Below, piece by piece: positions 34,678 to 46,249 of a DNA stretch of 64,000 nt (positions within the stretch are counted from its first letter, which is position 1; the number at the start of each line of letters is the position of its first letter). This DNA comes from Dipylidium caninum (Eukaryota > Platyhelminthes > Cestoda > Cyclophyllidea > Dipylidiidae): contig QEYB01000556.1 of the NCBI GenBank assembly GCA_017562135.1, positions 310,001 through 374,000 on the forward strand, given 5' to 3'. The notes beneath the pieces were generated by a model. The model made no database searches, was not told where the DNA came from, and worked only from the letters and a program-made list of their open reading frames with translations. A program made the translations under genes and the position numbers.

Positions 34678-37600
34678 GAGAGAACAAGACGCCATGATAA
34701 TGCATAGGTTGCTAGTCTTCCACTGAAACACTTCTCGACAACCAGATAAAGCCGGATGCTAAGTGAAAGGCGCCAGCCGTATTGCTCTACCGATTTCACT
34801 TTAGACCCAGACGTCCTCCTCACTATCATCAGTGTAATTAAACGACCCTACTCCCAAAATCTGCTTGTCCGTTCGCACGGTGACCCCTCGCAGTTAGTGG
34901 CATGTGCATCCAATAGTTATCCAATCCTACATGCTAAACAACGTCCGGGGGAAGTGTCTCTTCCCCTCTAACGCAGTCCAACACGTATCCCCTGACCCGC
35001 GTGGCAAAGTCGTCGACACAGGAAGGGCAGTCGTTCTGTACTCACACGTGGGGAAAGATGCGTTGCCTGTGGCGTGGTCGGACCAATTAAAGAAGAGGAC
35101 AGAGCTGTGAGGTTCCTGGCGTTGATTGGACTGCCGGCATGTCCTACGCGCATTGGCCGTCCGCTTCACGAATGAAAATTTGTGTCTAGTTCTCCCGAGG
35201 TGGAGGGTCGTTTGGCCTGCACCACCTCATGGAACGGACCGTGGCCGTCGTTCTCCCCACCCCGGTGTGGCTCATCGTGTTAATCGTGCTCTTCCAATGT
35301 CTCATGCAAACGAGTAAGTTCTCGGTTATTGTTGTAAGTCGCCACTCTCATGAAAAGATGTGAGGTTGCTGATATCTCTACACAAGCGCTACTGGTAACT
35401 GCCATCGAAGGATGTGAGGCAAATGGTGGGTCCCCCGGTTCTTTTGCTACACGGGGGTTACTGGAATGTCCGCATTTCGGCTTGTCACGAGTTGCTGATA
35501 TCACTTACAATCCCAGCGTAAGTGGCGGAAATGCGACACAACCGTGTCTCGTTGTCTTTTCGTTAAGGTGAGCGGGTCACGCTTTGTCATTGGAGTGATA
35601 ATGGAGAGGTCTGTACAGGCAAACGGCGAGTGGGCGATCCTCGCGAAAGTGCCGGTCCATGTGCAAACGTTTCACCGACAATGTCATGCCGAACACAGAC
35701 GAGCGACCGGTTGCCTCACAAAGTTGTCCGATCACTGGTTCAGGAACCGCTTTGCGGATAACGGCCTGGTGCGTTCCCGTGCGTCTGGCAAGAGGCGGTT
35801 GGGCTGAGGCGTGGGAATCTCATCACGAAGGCTCTTCACTGGCCAATAAAACCAACGTTCTGCTGGTTACCTGACTAGAGCGCACACTGGTGGCCAATCA
35901 CAGGACAGATGGAAATGCAGTTGATTTGGGGATAGCGACTATGAGCTTTTCCAGCCTCCTAACCTCTGACTTTCTGAGGCGGGCTTCAATTAACCCCTGT
36001 TTGAGAGGATGCAGCTTACTATTGTGTATTTCTTGCGACCCTGGCGCTATGACACTTAGATTGGCGCCCTCAGCACATTGAAATGTGTGCGGATAACAGG
36101 CACTTAACCCCTTCTCAAATGTGTATGCTGATATAATTTCCAGGGTTAGGTTAACCAGACTTACTCAGCAGTACTTCAAATTCCGTTTCAAAACTAATCG
36201 GACACGGGACTGTGATCGCGGGGCTCTGGGTGGTGGCGAGGGGAGGACTACCGGGGGTGTGGCTCCCGGCCCCCACTGCGCTGCGGTTGTTGTTGCACGA
36301 GTGGCCTGTCTTTGCCCGCTCGGTTATTCACGTCCAGAAAAACCTTCTCGTCGATTGCACACTTGTTTGAATGTAGTTAAAACCGCCCTCCACCGGTGTA
36401 TAATTTACCTGTTTCACCGCCTCGTCAATTGGGCTGCTCCGATAGACTGGGTCGCTTATGATCTCTAGTCCATTCGCGGAGGCAATATTGTCATTTTCCT
36501 TGATTCATCAGTAGCGATTGGAGATATGAGTCGACCTTGTGTTGTGGCCAACAACTAGGGAGCGCCAAACAAACAGGACAGCCAGCATCGCGTAGCAGTG
36601 ACGAAACCCATTAAAACGTCTCATGCGCCACAACTTGGCTGGTCGTGCATTTTTGCGTGGGCGAACGTCTGACACTTAGAGGTGGTATTTTCCTCTGCAT
36701 GGGACGCCGTTGAGGTGGTTTGTTTTCCTCCGAGACATTAATTGACCGTCTACGTTTGGACGCCGTGACGTGGCATCTTTAAATGTGGCACAATCGTGCA
36801 AAAGGTAGGAATCTGTCTCATTCTCCACGCGATCCGGCCCATGATGCTCCTTTGTTCGTTCCCCATTTTTCAACCAGTGACAGTCTCGCTCTCTACCGCT
36901 TGTCAACCCATTAGTTACTCCAATTGGTTTCCGGACCGAAGACTATTTTTACGCGAGAGTCCTTGCGCATAGTTGGGCTAACAGGTTTTTACCTTATGGG
37001 AAGACATTTACAAGACTTGCGTCGTAAGTTACCCCATGTGAGCTCGAGAGAGTGCGGCAGGCATTAGTGTCTAATTCATTTTTTCAAGACCGCGGATTTT
37101 CCATTGTATGGCTTTCTGAATTTGGGGGGACAAGCCGTCATACTTCTCGGATCGAGTCCACTCATTAAACTAAAGACACGGTTTTGTTGCCTTACCTTAT
37201 CCTGCAAAGGCAGTGGGTTAAGTGAGTGGTTAACCGATAAGAGCATTGAAGATACCACTCTGAGCTCTGATTTGTGTCGTTTCTTTGCTAAAAATATTTT
37301 GGCAAATAGCTAATAACATTGAGCAATGCACTTTGAAGTGTTTTCTGGTGCAGAAGAGTTGTTGGATTTCTGGAGGTAATCAAACATCGTATAGGATGCT
37401 TTCTTCTACAGCTTCGGCTTCTTGATAGGTTGAGAGTGAGCAATCACTGTGGATCATTGCGGTGTTGTCTTCGCGACGGCTCTGTTGGGCTAGTGAGACG
37501 AGACAATCGCATTCCCAACCGGCATTGCATGCAGCAGTGCAAGAGGCGTTGTGCTCGTGTCAGGCCCTCCGTTTTATGGCATCGACGGTGGTGTCGCTTG

Positions 37601-40600
37601 GCGTGTTCATCCATTGCGAGCGCTGGCGGACTTGTGATGGATCGCTGGCTCCGGGTGCCCTTTCGGTTCGCGGTCCGGCCGTTCGTCGGTTCGGCTCCAG
37701 CCTCTGTGGTCGTAAAATGCTCCGATGAGTCACATGACGTCTTCACCAAAATACATGCGGTAAACGGAAACGGAAAAATCATCTCCGTGCGGCTGGACCA
37801 TTTATTTTATTCAAATAGTGGCTGAAGAGTCCCTGTCTAGTGTGGCTTCACTGTGATGTCAGGTATATCTACGGGGGAGAATCCATCCTCGCCGAGGCAG
37901 ATAAGCTTTTCACAGGTGTCCGTACATTGCAAGATGTGACGATTTTGTTTAGTGAATTTACAGCGCACTCTCGTTGGTCATTTTTGTCACCCTCCTATTC
38001 CGCCAAAGTATTCCCAAGATCATGTGGTCTGCTTTCTTTGTAGTCCGGAGGTTATACAACAATTTTGGAAGCAACTGTATAGCCAGCTTCCCGATCCATC
38101 TCTCCCCAACCGCCTTTCCAACGGTGGGTCCTACATTCATGCCTTGCTCCTCACAATCACGCACTTTCTGTTAAGGGTTTGTGATCCTTCCACACTGATT
38201 TGTGTACACAATTGGAGGTTTTTGTCTTGTAGAGCAGCAGATTTCGGTGAAATTGTCGGTTGCAATTGAAAGTGCTGAAATCGGGCATATCTATGACGAT
38301 TATGTAAGTTCATGATGTTTTATTCCGTTCCACAAACAACTACCTTGGCACGACGGCTTCGCGCCTTCATTTCGCATTTGCTTCTCTTTTCCCATGCAGT
38401 TGTACTGATTGTTAGTCCAATTCCTCATTACTGTATGTGCAAAATACTGCCATGGCGTCTGGAATACCACCGCTCTGCTCGAGACTCTCACAACCTCCCT
38501 TCAACGCAGCCCATGCCGCACAAGCGCCCCGTTTTGCGCATGCAGCTTGGGGGCTCCGGTTTGTGGAATTTGACCCCGACAAGCGAGAGTGGCTCTTTCG
38601 GGGTCAGCTGCCCTGCTGACAGGCCTGTGTGTTCATTTTCGGGTGAATTTTTGGGGAACCCATAGGAAAACCTTGGGATTGCCAAGTCTGTTAAGGTGTG
38701 AACTCTTTCATAGTCGAGGGTGTGAAGGTGTGAATTAATCTATAAAGTCATGTGCGCCACCTTCTCCGCTCGAATCTGCTCAAATTGATTACCCTTCGCC
38801 CAACGCCTTAAATTACTCACAAAAGCATTCTGACTTTTCAGAGAAACTCTATTCACTCGCCTTTTTTATTTCCTTTTGGTCTTTAGTCAGCCTCAAGCTG
38901 CTGGACAGTTTTTCTAACAGTAGTGAAACTCTTGCTCATTTCCTCATCATTACAACCCACGTTTGGTTGGCAACGACGCTTCTCTATCAGCCCGTTCACC
39001 ACTAAAAGGTCGATCGGAAAATAAATTTGCCTGGTTTGAAAGCCTCACGTCTCGTGCTGACTCCTTCACAAATATTAGGTTAAAGGGCTTTTGACACAAC
39101 CTTTTGTTGGAAGAAGTGGAGCAGGATCCTGCAATGTGCACGCGGATTTTACCATAACCCTATGTCCTGGTGCCATGCCCCGTGGAACATCTACGCCTTT
39201 TGCGGTTTGACTCGCTCTTTCCCTGTCCAGTCTCGATAACATCGGCTCCTAAGAGATCCTCGGGCGTCGTGAATGCCGTTCGTTGAGAGTTGGGCTGCGG
39301 TTTGGGTGCTTCGTTTGGACCGCGACGAAAAGCACGCCAATGGAGTTCGTCTTCCTACTCTCTACTTTAACACTAATGCCACTATTTGTACTTCATCTTA
39401 GCCTTTTCATTACGCCTCTGTGTAAGTGCGGTCTCCCTCTCCAACGATGCCGAGGTTGAAGTAAAATTTGCTCCCGATCCCGATCCGTAGGCAATTCGGA
39501 CGCCCAATGATTCACCTGGCAATGACTCAGGATAATGTCGGTCGACTTTGAAAGACCGAAAGCACATTTTTGTTCCGAGCCATTATTTCACCTCTCACTT
39601 GCCCCTTGGGAGCGAATTCGCCGTTCTGAGTCGTCGTAGGTGGTCCTTCACTCAAATCGTCGAAAGTGCTTCCTGCAGTTTTTCATTTAAACTAAAAACA
39701 ACTGTTGTTCAGCCTCTACCCAGAATTTCGCTTCCTGGTGAAGGGAAAATTATCCTGTAGAAGGCCCTGTTCACCCACCTACATGTTCAAAAACCATCCT
39801 GTCTTCACGGTACCGAGACCTACGTGGATAGATGGTCTTTGGGAGAGCAGTTGCGCCTCGTTCCTCGTAGGTCTGACGATTCCCCTTTGGGGCCTCCGCA
39901 TCGGGCCTGATGTCTTGCCAGCCACGACCAGCCCCACACTTTCTGGATGAAGGAGTGGCATTAGGCATATCCAGTAGTGACGAAAGAGGATGGGCAATTC
40001 TTCCGTACCGCTGCAAGTAGGTCCAGACACTGCCAGAGTAAAGTAATAGACAAAGACAGGATTTTACGACCAACAGCTCTTCCAAATGCCAAGCAATTTT
40101 GAAGTGGATTCCTTTCGGCGCCTTATGCTTGCCAGCTCACAATGTTCGAACCATTCTCAACCACCGAAGCCCATTAATGACCTTACCACTTTCATGCCGC
40201 TTTCCCATGTGAATGAACAAACTGTTCATACTCCATGTCCATGGCATCTTGACAAGGTTTAGACTCCCATTGATGGGTGAGTTGACGATATCGCGGGGAC
40301 CAGATTCCTCTGTTATAATAAGTGCGACTTCCTCCGGTGGTTTGGGAGTAATTCTCTGACGCCCCTGAATGAGCTTCGTGGAGAAGTGTCTAACCAGTTG
40401 GGCCACCATGCGACAGTCATTTTGGGCGCACAAGTCGGCTTGTGGGCTGAACTTGGCACGAGCCCGGTAGCTTTCACGATCATTTACTGGACTCATATCT
40501 TCTAAGGGTGCGCCTATTTTGCCAAAATTCCGTGGTTCTTAAGTGCGTGCGAAGAGCGTTTGTTGTTAGTGCCGTCGCTGCTTTCATGCGCTAGCCAAAT

Positions 40601-42113
40601 GGACCGGTAGGAGCTTACCTGCGATGGAGCACGCTGGACAAATCCGGTTAAAGCGTTGCTCTACTGATTTTTAAACCGGGAACGCGGACTTAGTGATGGC
40701 CCTTCCGTTCCGCGTCCGTCGCTTCCGTCTACGGGAGAAAAAGCATGAATCGGCCGAGGCGGAGTATCTTGCTTGCCTGTGTCCTGCCAAACGATTTAAC
40801 TGCCTCCAATCACTCAATGATGTTTCAGCCTGTTTTTGACATAGTCAATCGAACTGCTCATTGTATTCTCATCCTGATCTTGGGCACCGAAAAACGCTAC
40901 AGTTGTCATTAAGCGCAAGGGCTTCATTGGCGCACCATTGACTGTTGTATTTTGTCTGCAGGTTTGCCGAGCAACGGTGCGCCTTGTGGCCAGTTGGCCC
41001 ATAATGGACTCTAAGATTTCCGACAGCAACTTGGTTCGAACGGCCGGTGGTTCTGTGTTGCTGGACCCTGAAAGAGTTTGGCGGCCCCGGATGGTGGTAA
41101 CTGGAGCGAGGCATTTGAGTCTCCTATCCCGGCGCCTCGAGTTGCAGTCCTTCGGCAGGTCGGGCATCCCCCACCGTGCTTCCCTGCAGGTTTCCAAATC
41201 GGAGTACGTTTCGAGTAGCGAGGCCGCTACTGCTCAGAGTTCTTCCACCAGACAACCCGTCTACGTAATGTCTGAAAAGTGCGTCTCCTACTTTGTGCAA
41301 ATCAGTCTGTCCCAACCACTTCCTTCTGCAAGAGGTGTACATGGAAAGTCTAGGTTGTATTAACTTCGTTAATGGGAAATGCTCTTGGAGTGAACCAACT
41401 GGATTTGTCATTGAGATAGCATTTAGGTCAGTTTTGTGCTTCTCTGGCAGTTGAAATTTCACAAGTTTCTTGTCTCTTCTATGCTGAGGTGTATCGTCGA
41501 AGCAGGTTAAACTGTTTATCACATGCGAAAACTTGTCCTGAGTCAGGGCTCCCATCAGCCGCACACTCCTAGCCATCCACACCCGCCTCAGCTGCGATGA
41601 TGGTCTGACCAGTTTAGGGCTCTCAGAATACGTCCCTTATTTGCCGGACAACGCGTGCGCCGCCTGTCCTGTTGCCCCCATCATTGACAGTGAGGATGGT
41701 GTAGAGGCTTTGAGCATAGGAGTAAATGTTTTACCGCCACCCATGTTTACCATAGATTCAATGTCGAGGTCCTCTGCACGATGCCAAGCATTCGGAATTA
41801 CCTCGGAGCCATTCACTGTCCGATAATCTTCGATCAAGGTCAGTACGCCATTTTTTAGTTTATTCCATCCCTTGCCCATGACAACTGAAATTCTCCCTTG
41901 CACACATATGTGTGAATGGTTTTAACTCATATGTCGCGTTAATATCCTCTAGAACCTCTTACCTTCAACCCGCTCTCAGTCGAGCAGTGAAGTAAAAAAA
42001 GGAACCGAAATGATAAAAATGAGAATTTCGGGTAATTAAGGTTGTAGGGATTTAGGACTGAGCTCTCGTTCGTTTCACCGTTTGTTTGGCGAGCTGTGAA
42101 AGATCTGTGGAAC

Positions 42114-42140
42114 GTGACAGCCAATGGTAATTTCAATGCA
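42114..42140. repeat. Dispersed short repeat, copy 2
   Basis: Matches 34650-34676 at 22 of 27 positions in the same orientation (shared gtgacagcca at the start, aatgca at the end). The flanking sequences do not obviously match. Confidence 0.4.
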
Positions 42141-43467
42141 CCCGACTGTGTTCCCGTTGTATGTGGATGTCAGCAGATTAAGGCTACTTCCGCTGCTGCC
42201 AACCCTGCCCATTTCGACCCGTGGAATGGACAGCAGTGTGCCTTATAAAGTTGCTTTGATAAGTCGGAGGCAATTGTTTCACCAGCGCAAGTATGGGGCC
42301 GTCCTCACGCGATGTATTATTAATCGTTGGTCTCTTGGGGAGGGCAGCTATGCCTGGTCACGTTTGGCTGCCGCGGCTGCAGTCCATCTGCCTTCTTCTT
42401 TACTCTGGCAAGAGCTTTGTGATTTTGTCCTTATTGAAGGCGCTACCAACTTTCTCTTCATTGTGCGCAGCCGGGGATGGTCGGGGGTTCCTGGTGTGTG
42501 TTCTTGCGACACGCCGTCTGGTACGACGTATGCGGAGCGGAGTCTTTATGCCAAGTCCTTTGGTCAGACGAGTCCCGCACTGCCAATGACCCGCCCCGAG
42601 GCCTCTTGTTGACTAGCCACGATGTCGCGCCGCCTTGCGGTGTCGGTGCCGGAGCAGGCACCCGCGCCAGATGACTCATCAAGGCCATCCCGCGAGTGGC
42701 CGATTGGACACCGCGGTGGTCCTCCCGGCAACGCACTTAGTCACCCGCTGTCTGGGCAGCCCCCGCGCCTGTCGTCTGGCCCAGCCGTTAATTGACTGTC
42801 GCCGAGGCCCTACGCCCAAAATCTCATCGTTCTAGACCTTGCACTTTGCCATCATGGCTGGTGTTGACATCTGAGTCATGGCTTAACTTTGGTCCAGCAA
42901 AAGGTCATTCCAGACAGACTTGGTGACGAGTGTGAAAAACGTCTCCGTGGCATGGCGGCTGGTTTAAATGGCCCATCTACTCTATAGAATCACTGTGTAG
43001 GCTCGCTACGGACACAACTACGCGGGTAGCATTCTCCCTCGGGTTAGCTTCCGACATTTTCGTCCTTTATGGGCCGATGAGACCCTAATCCTCATAGGTA
43101 GACGGGAATCACATTCTTATGTTCAGTTTAAAAAGTGTTGAAGGTATTTGGTCGAGTGATGAATGGACTACGCAGGTCGTTTGGCTCTTCCCACATAAGC
43201 ATTAGCCTCGCGTTGACAGTCCAGTCTGCACGCATACTTGTGGATCGACCTTCACACTTCCCACGCAGTGAGCTCATGGAGTCTGGGCAAATTTACAACT
43301 TACTTCCCATCTGATGCGACGGCAGAGCGGGATATCGTTGAAGGATGAGTGAATGCACGTGTTTTCTGAGAATGTTGGCCCTCCTCTCGCGTTACAAGCA
43401 TGTATAATGATGCGGAACAGTCATAAAAGGGCCTCTTCTCACAGATTACCGGCTTTTTTCCTTTCAG

Positions 43468-43600
43468 AGACGTTTCACCGCGAGAACTCGGATTACATCT
43501 GGCAAGACAGAACAACATGTGTACTGTCGCCAAAGGCCCTAGAGAAGATAGCCTACGTAACAGTGTCGACTAAGGAATCTCGGAACTCCGTGTCCGAGGG
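43468..43600 (+). CDS. Channel gene exon: end of extracellular ligand-binding domain
   Basis: The exon follows a strong acceptor (CTTTTTTCCTTTCAG) and ends before GTGGGT. It encodes TFHRENSDYIWQDRTTCVLSPKAL and onward to SRNSVSEG. The spacing of aromatic and charged residues (DYIWQD then a hydrophobic strand) resembles the loop F and beta 9-10 region before M1 of Cys-loop receptors. Alone it would be weak; it lies upstream of the M1-M3 exon on the same strand. An exon joining it to M1 (with the loop C and pre-M1 strand) is still missing. Confidence 0.4.
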
Positions 43601-44248
43601 TGGGTGCCACCATCACTTTTTGTCGAGGGCTTGTCCGCTACCTCATGTAAAGTGTCCATCAAACTTATTTGTCGGGAACTGCAATAAGGGTTGGAACCGT
43701 TAGTTTAGCAGGCGTGGTGGTCTTCTAAACTACCCCAAAAGCGATTCATAACCGCTCAGCACTGACGCCATACCCCTTTGGCAAGGCCCAGCTCCAACAG
43801 AGGTCATTGCTGCCGTTTGGCATATGCGACCGCAAATGTCGCTTTGCGTACTTTCCACGTGGGTGCAATTAAAGGCCTGAGGGGTTTTGGTAACTCGTCC
43901 TTATGCATAATTCCAGTCGCTTCTCCACTCACCGGTGACACACGTCATAAAAACCGTTCACTCAACGCTTATAAGAGGCGGAATGAGCAGCTGGTCTGCC
44001 AGGCAGGTTGATGGGGCCCGCGGTGGGCCGTTAGCGATGCCTCCTTTTGCGGCTTTTGTCAGGAATGAGGCTCGGCTCAACTGAAATGGTAACGAGAGTC
44101 CACAAAAAATTTGTTGTAACAGGCGATTATTGAGCCCTCATTTGACATTCTTTGCAGTAGTTGCTATCGACGTACAATTGCTTCTTTTATTTGTCAGGAA
44201 CCAGGTCAAGTCTAGCAATAAACATGTGTTTCAATCCTACTGTCCCAG

Positions 44249-44805
44249 TGATTCGCGCAGCGTTGCCGGCACTCCTCTTTACTCTACTCTCCTTCATCCT
44301 CCTCTGGTCTCTGCCCTACGGTCCGCAGACGATTTCTGTGGTAGAGGGCACTTTAGTTCTTCTCTGCCTGGCAACTTGGACTCACTTCGCACGAGCCATT
44401 CCCACTCGTTTTACGCTTGTTGACGCTTGGTTCATCCTTTGTCTCGTTTTCATGTGTTTGAACTTCCTTATCACGCTCTACGAACACCGCCGCCTAGACA
44501 AACTGGCCAAGACTCGGCAGGTACAGCAGCAGAGACGAATTTTCTTGGCTTTGAGCACTGCGGCGTTTTCGGTGCCCAAGCTGAACCCCTGTATTGTGGC
44601 GGGGACTGGCGGGAGTGGGGGTTCCACTTGCGGCTGCGGGGCTTGCAGTTGTGTCGGCGGATTCTGTGGCGGCGGCGGCGGCGGCGGCGGCGGGGGTTTC
44701 GTCGGCCTCGGCAATGGGCAGACCAACCCGATGGGGAGTGGGGGCTCGCCTCCCCCCCTCGGATTGGTACATCAACCCTCCCCTGTCGCCATGCCGCCTA
44801 AATTG
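44249..44805 (+). CDS. Channel gene exon: M1-M3 and poly-glycine cytoplasmic loop of a Cys-loop-type receptor
   Basis: Pentameric ligand-gated channel-like subunit in the plasma membrane. After an acceptor (CTACTGTCCCAG) the exon encodes M1 (LPALLFTLLSFILLWSLP, with the expected Pro), M2 (ISVVEGTLVLLCLATW, Leu at 9', Pro at 23' in AIP), the M2-M3 linker and M3 (TLVDAWFILCLVFMCLNFL), then a basic start to the M3-M4 loop (YEHRRLDKLAKTRQ). The loop contains ten glycines from a GGC run and a Cys/Gly-rich patch. The exon ends at a good donor (TTG-GTGAGT). The -1'/2' region matches neither the usual cation nor the anion signature, and Glu is at 4'. The ligand cannot be inferred. A partial gene or decayed copy is possible. 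Confidence 0.55.
44668..44697 (+). repeat. GGC trinucleotide run coding for ten glycines
   Basis: A near-perfect GGC repeat within the M3-M4 loop reading frame. The same run makes spurious poly-Ala, poly-Pro and poly-Arg frames on the other readings. Confidence 0.9.
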
Positions 44806-45959
44806 GTGAGTGCCTCGACTCCTGTGGTAGTAGCCACTTGCGTCGTTCTTGTCTGCTTGTCAATTGACTTATCTCGCTTCTCTGTGGATCATTTCTGGGT
44901 CTAACCAGCATGGTTCACCTCAAAATTGCCAATCGTTCCTCGGAACGTGTCTGCTCCGGTTTTTTTAACTACTCTGCCATTGATTTGACTATTCTCTACG
45001 GCTCATACTTGTACCGGTGGGTCGTGCTTAGCATATTGCGAAGAGGATTACCTTGTCATTGCAATGGAAAAGCTTTTCTTTACACCTTTTGTGCTCGACG
45101 CTACTCTTGGCCCGCTTGCTTAGTCCATGCTTAGGTCCAAATTTAATGCGAGCCTCAAGGGCACTGAAAGCAAGGCTTCGAGTCTCATGGAAACCGTTCT
45201 TCGCCCCATCCATTTTAAGGTAAAGTGGGCGACTTCCGACACTACACCCAAAGCGTTTGGCAATCCGACTGAGACTGTCTTTCACTAAACTATCTGTGCT
45301 ATTGGCTGAAACCACAGTGGTTGTCAGAAAAATTTTACCGCGCTCCCATTTTCGAATTTCGTAAAGTCGACTAGGCAGCATGTTGTAACAGCCTGTGTCG
45401 GTGTGGAGCTTCCTAAAGGACAATGAGGCACCGGGTTGCCGCACTTATCACCAACCGAAAACACGAACGAACAGCGTGCGTTTATCTCCTCTCCGCCACT
45501 CGAGTGACACCCAATTTCACATTTTCATCGCACTGTTGTGCCTTTGTCAGAGAAACTTGGAAATAGGCTAGTTGTTTGGATGTCGCTTTTGCTCGCGGCG
45601 ATACAACAGTTAACCCACTCCAACAGGTCTCCAGTTTGTTGTTAGCCCGTAAGAGTATGCTAAGATAACAATAACGTCTCCTTACGATATAATTTGCATT
45701 AGGAACAGTTTATGGCAGTAATGCTGGGGTAGAGCCGGATTGTCTGCAGAGAAGAGAAGGCAACTCTGAGCATCACTGGCGGCCACACATTGTCGGCCGC
45801 ATTAAGTGATATCAGAACACACGAAGAGCTACTAATTTACAGAAATTTGTCCCTAGGATATATGCAGCGAAGCATACTTTCGATCTGCGAGTTCGGAATT
45901 GAGCAAGGACTCCTCGGCAATAATGAGCCTGGGGACGGCCTTGCGGTTGCGTTGTGCAA

Positions 45960-46249
45960 AGAACGGAGGTCTCAGTGTCTTCGAACCCAACGACTCCAAC
46001 CTGGGTCTCATCAAGAGTCAGTACGCGCCGAGCTCTAACCCGAGCGCACCAGCCGCACCGAGCGGGGGTCTGCTGCAGCCACTGGGCCCCATACCGCCGA
46101 GCTACTGTACCACAGTGATGGCCGTCGCACTGCCTGTCATGTACATACTTGCCGTCATCGTATTCTGGGGATTTTTTGGAGCCCAGGGAATCGTGCCCAA
46201 GGATTGTCTGGTCGGCAGCACAACCTGCTACGAAGTGGACAGGCGATAA
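45960..46249 (+). CDS. Channel gene last exon: M4 and C-terminus
   Basis: The frame runs NGGLSVFEPNDSNLGL, then a Pro/Ser/Ala-rich stretch, then IPPSYCTTVMAVALPVMYIL followed by AVIVFWGFF, a hydrophobic helix of the length and position of M4, and a short tail ending VDRR at the TAA (46247-46249). A possible acceptor is TTGTGCAAAG near 45960, but the start is uncertain. The hydrophobic pattern (P...Y...FW) fits M4 of Cys-loop receptors and completes the topology of the M1-M3 exon upstream. Confidence 0.45.

Larger units (their letters stand above)
28046..43467. other. Long stretch without a convincing gene
   Basis: Fifteen kilobases with no recognised exon. The left edge should hold the first exon and promoter of CFAP61. 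From about 31 kb the sequence becomes more GC-rich, with moderate ORFs on both strands (for example 31192-31593 minus, 37430-37825 plus, 40137-41582 minus) that I cannot assign. The extracellular-domain exons of the channel gene, if it is complete, should lie in the right part of this stretch. Confidence 0.45.

Noticed and set aside
38477..38619. Exon-like frame with LRFVEFDPDKREWLFRGQLPC
   Set aside because: It looks protein-like but matches nothing I know, and its borders are not convincing splice sites, so it was left unannotated.
42124..42736. Overlapping 92-162-codon ORFs on both strands
   Set aside because: GC-rich sequence with few stops in any frame; no motif, no splice context.
44427..44801. 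Arg-rich, Ala-rich and Pro-rich ORFs over the GGC run on both strands
   Set aside because: Alternative readings of the trinucleotide repeat; only the frame with membrane helices looks like protein.
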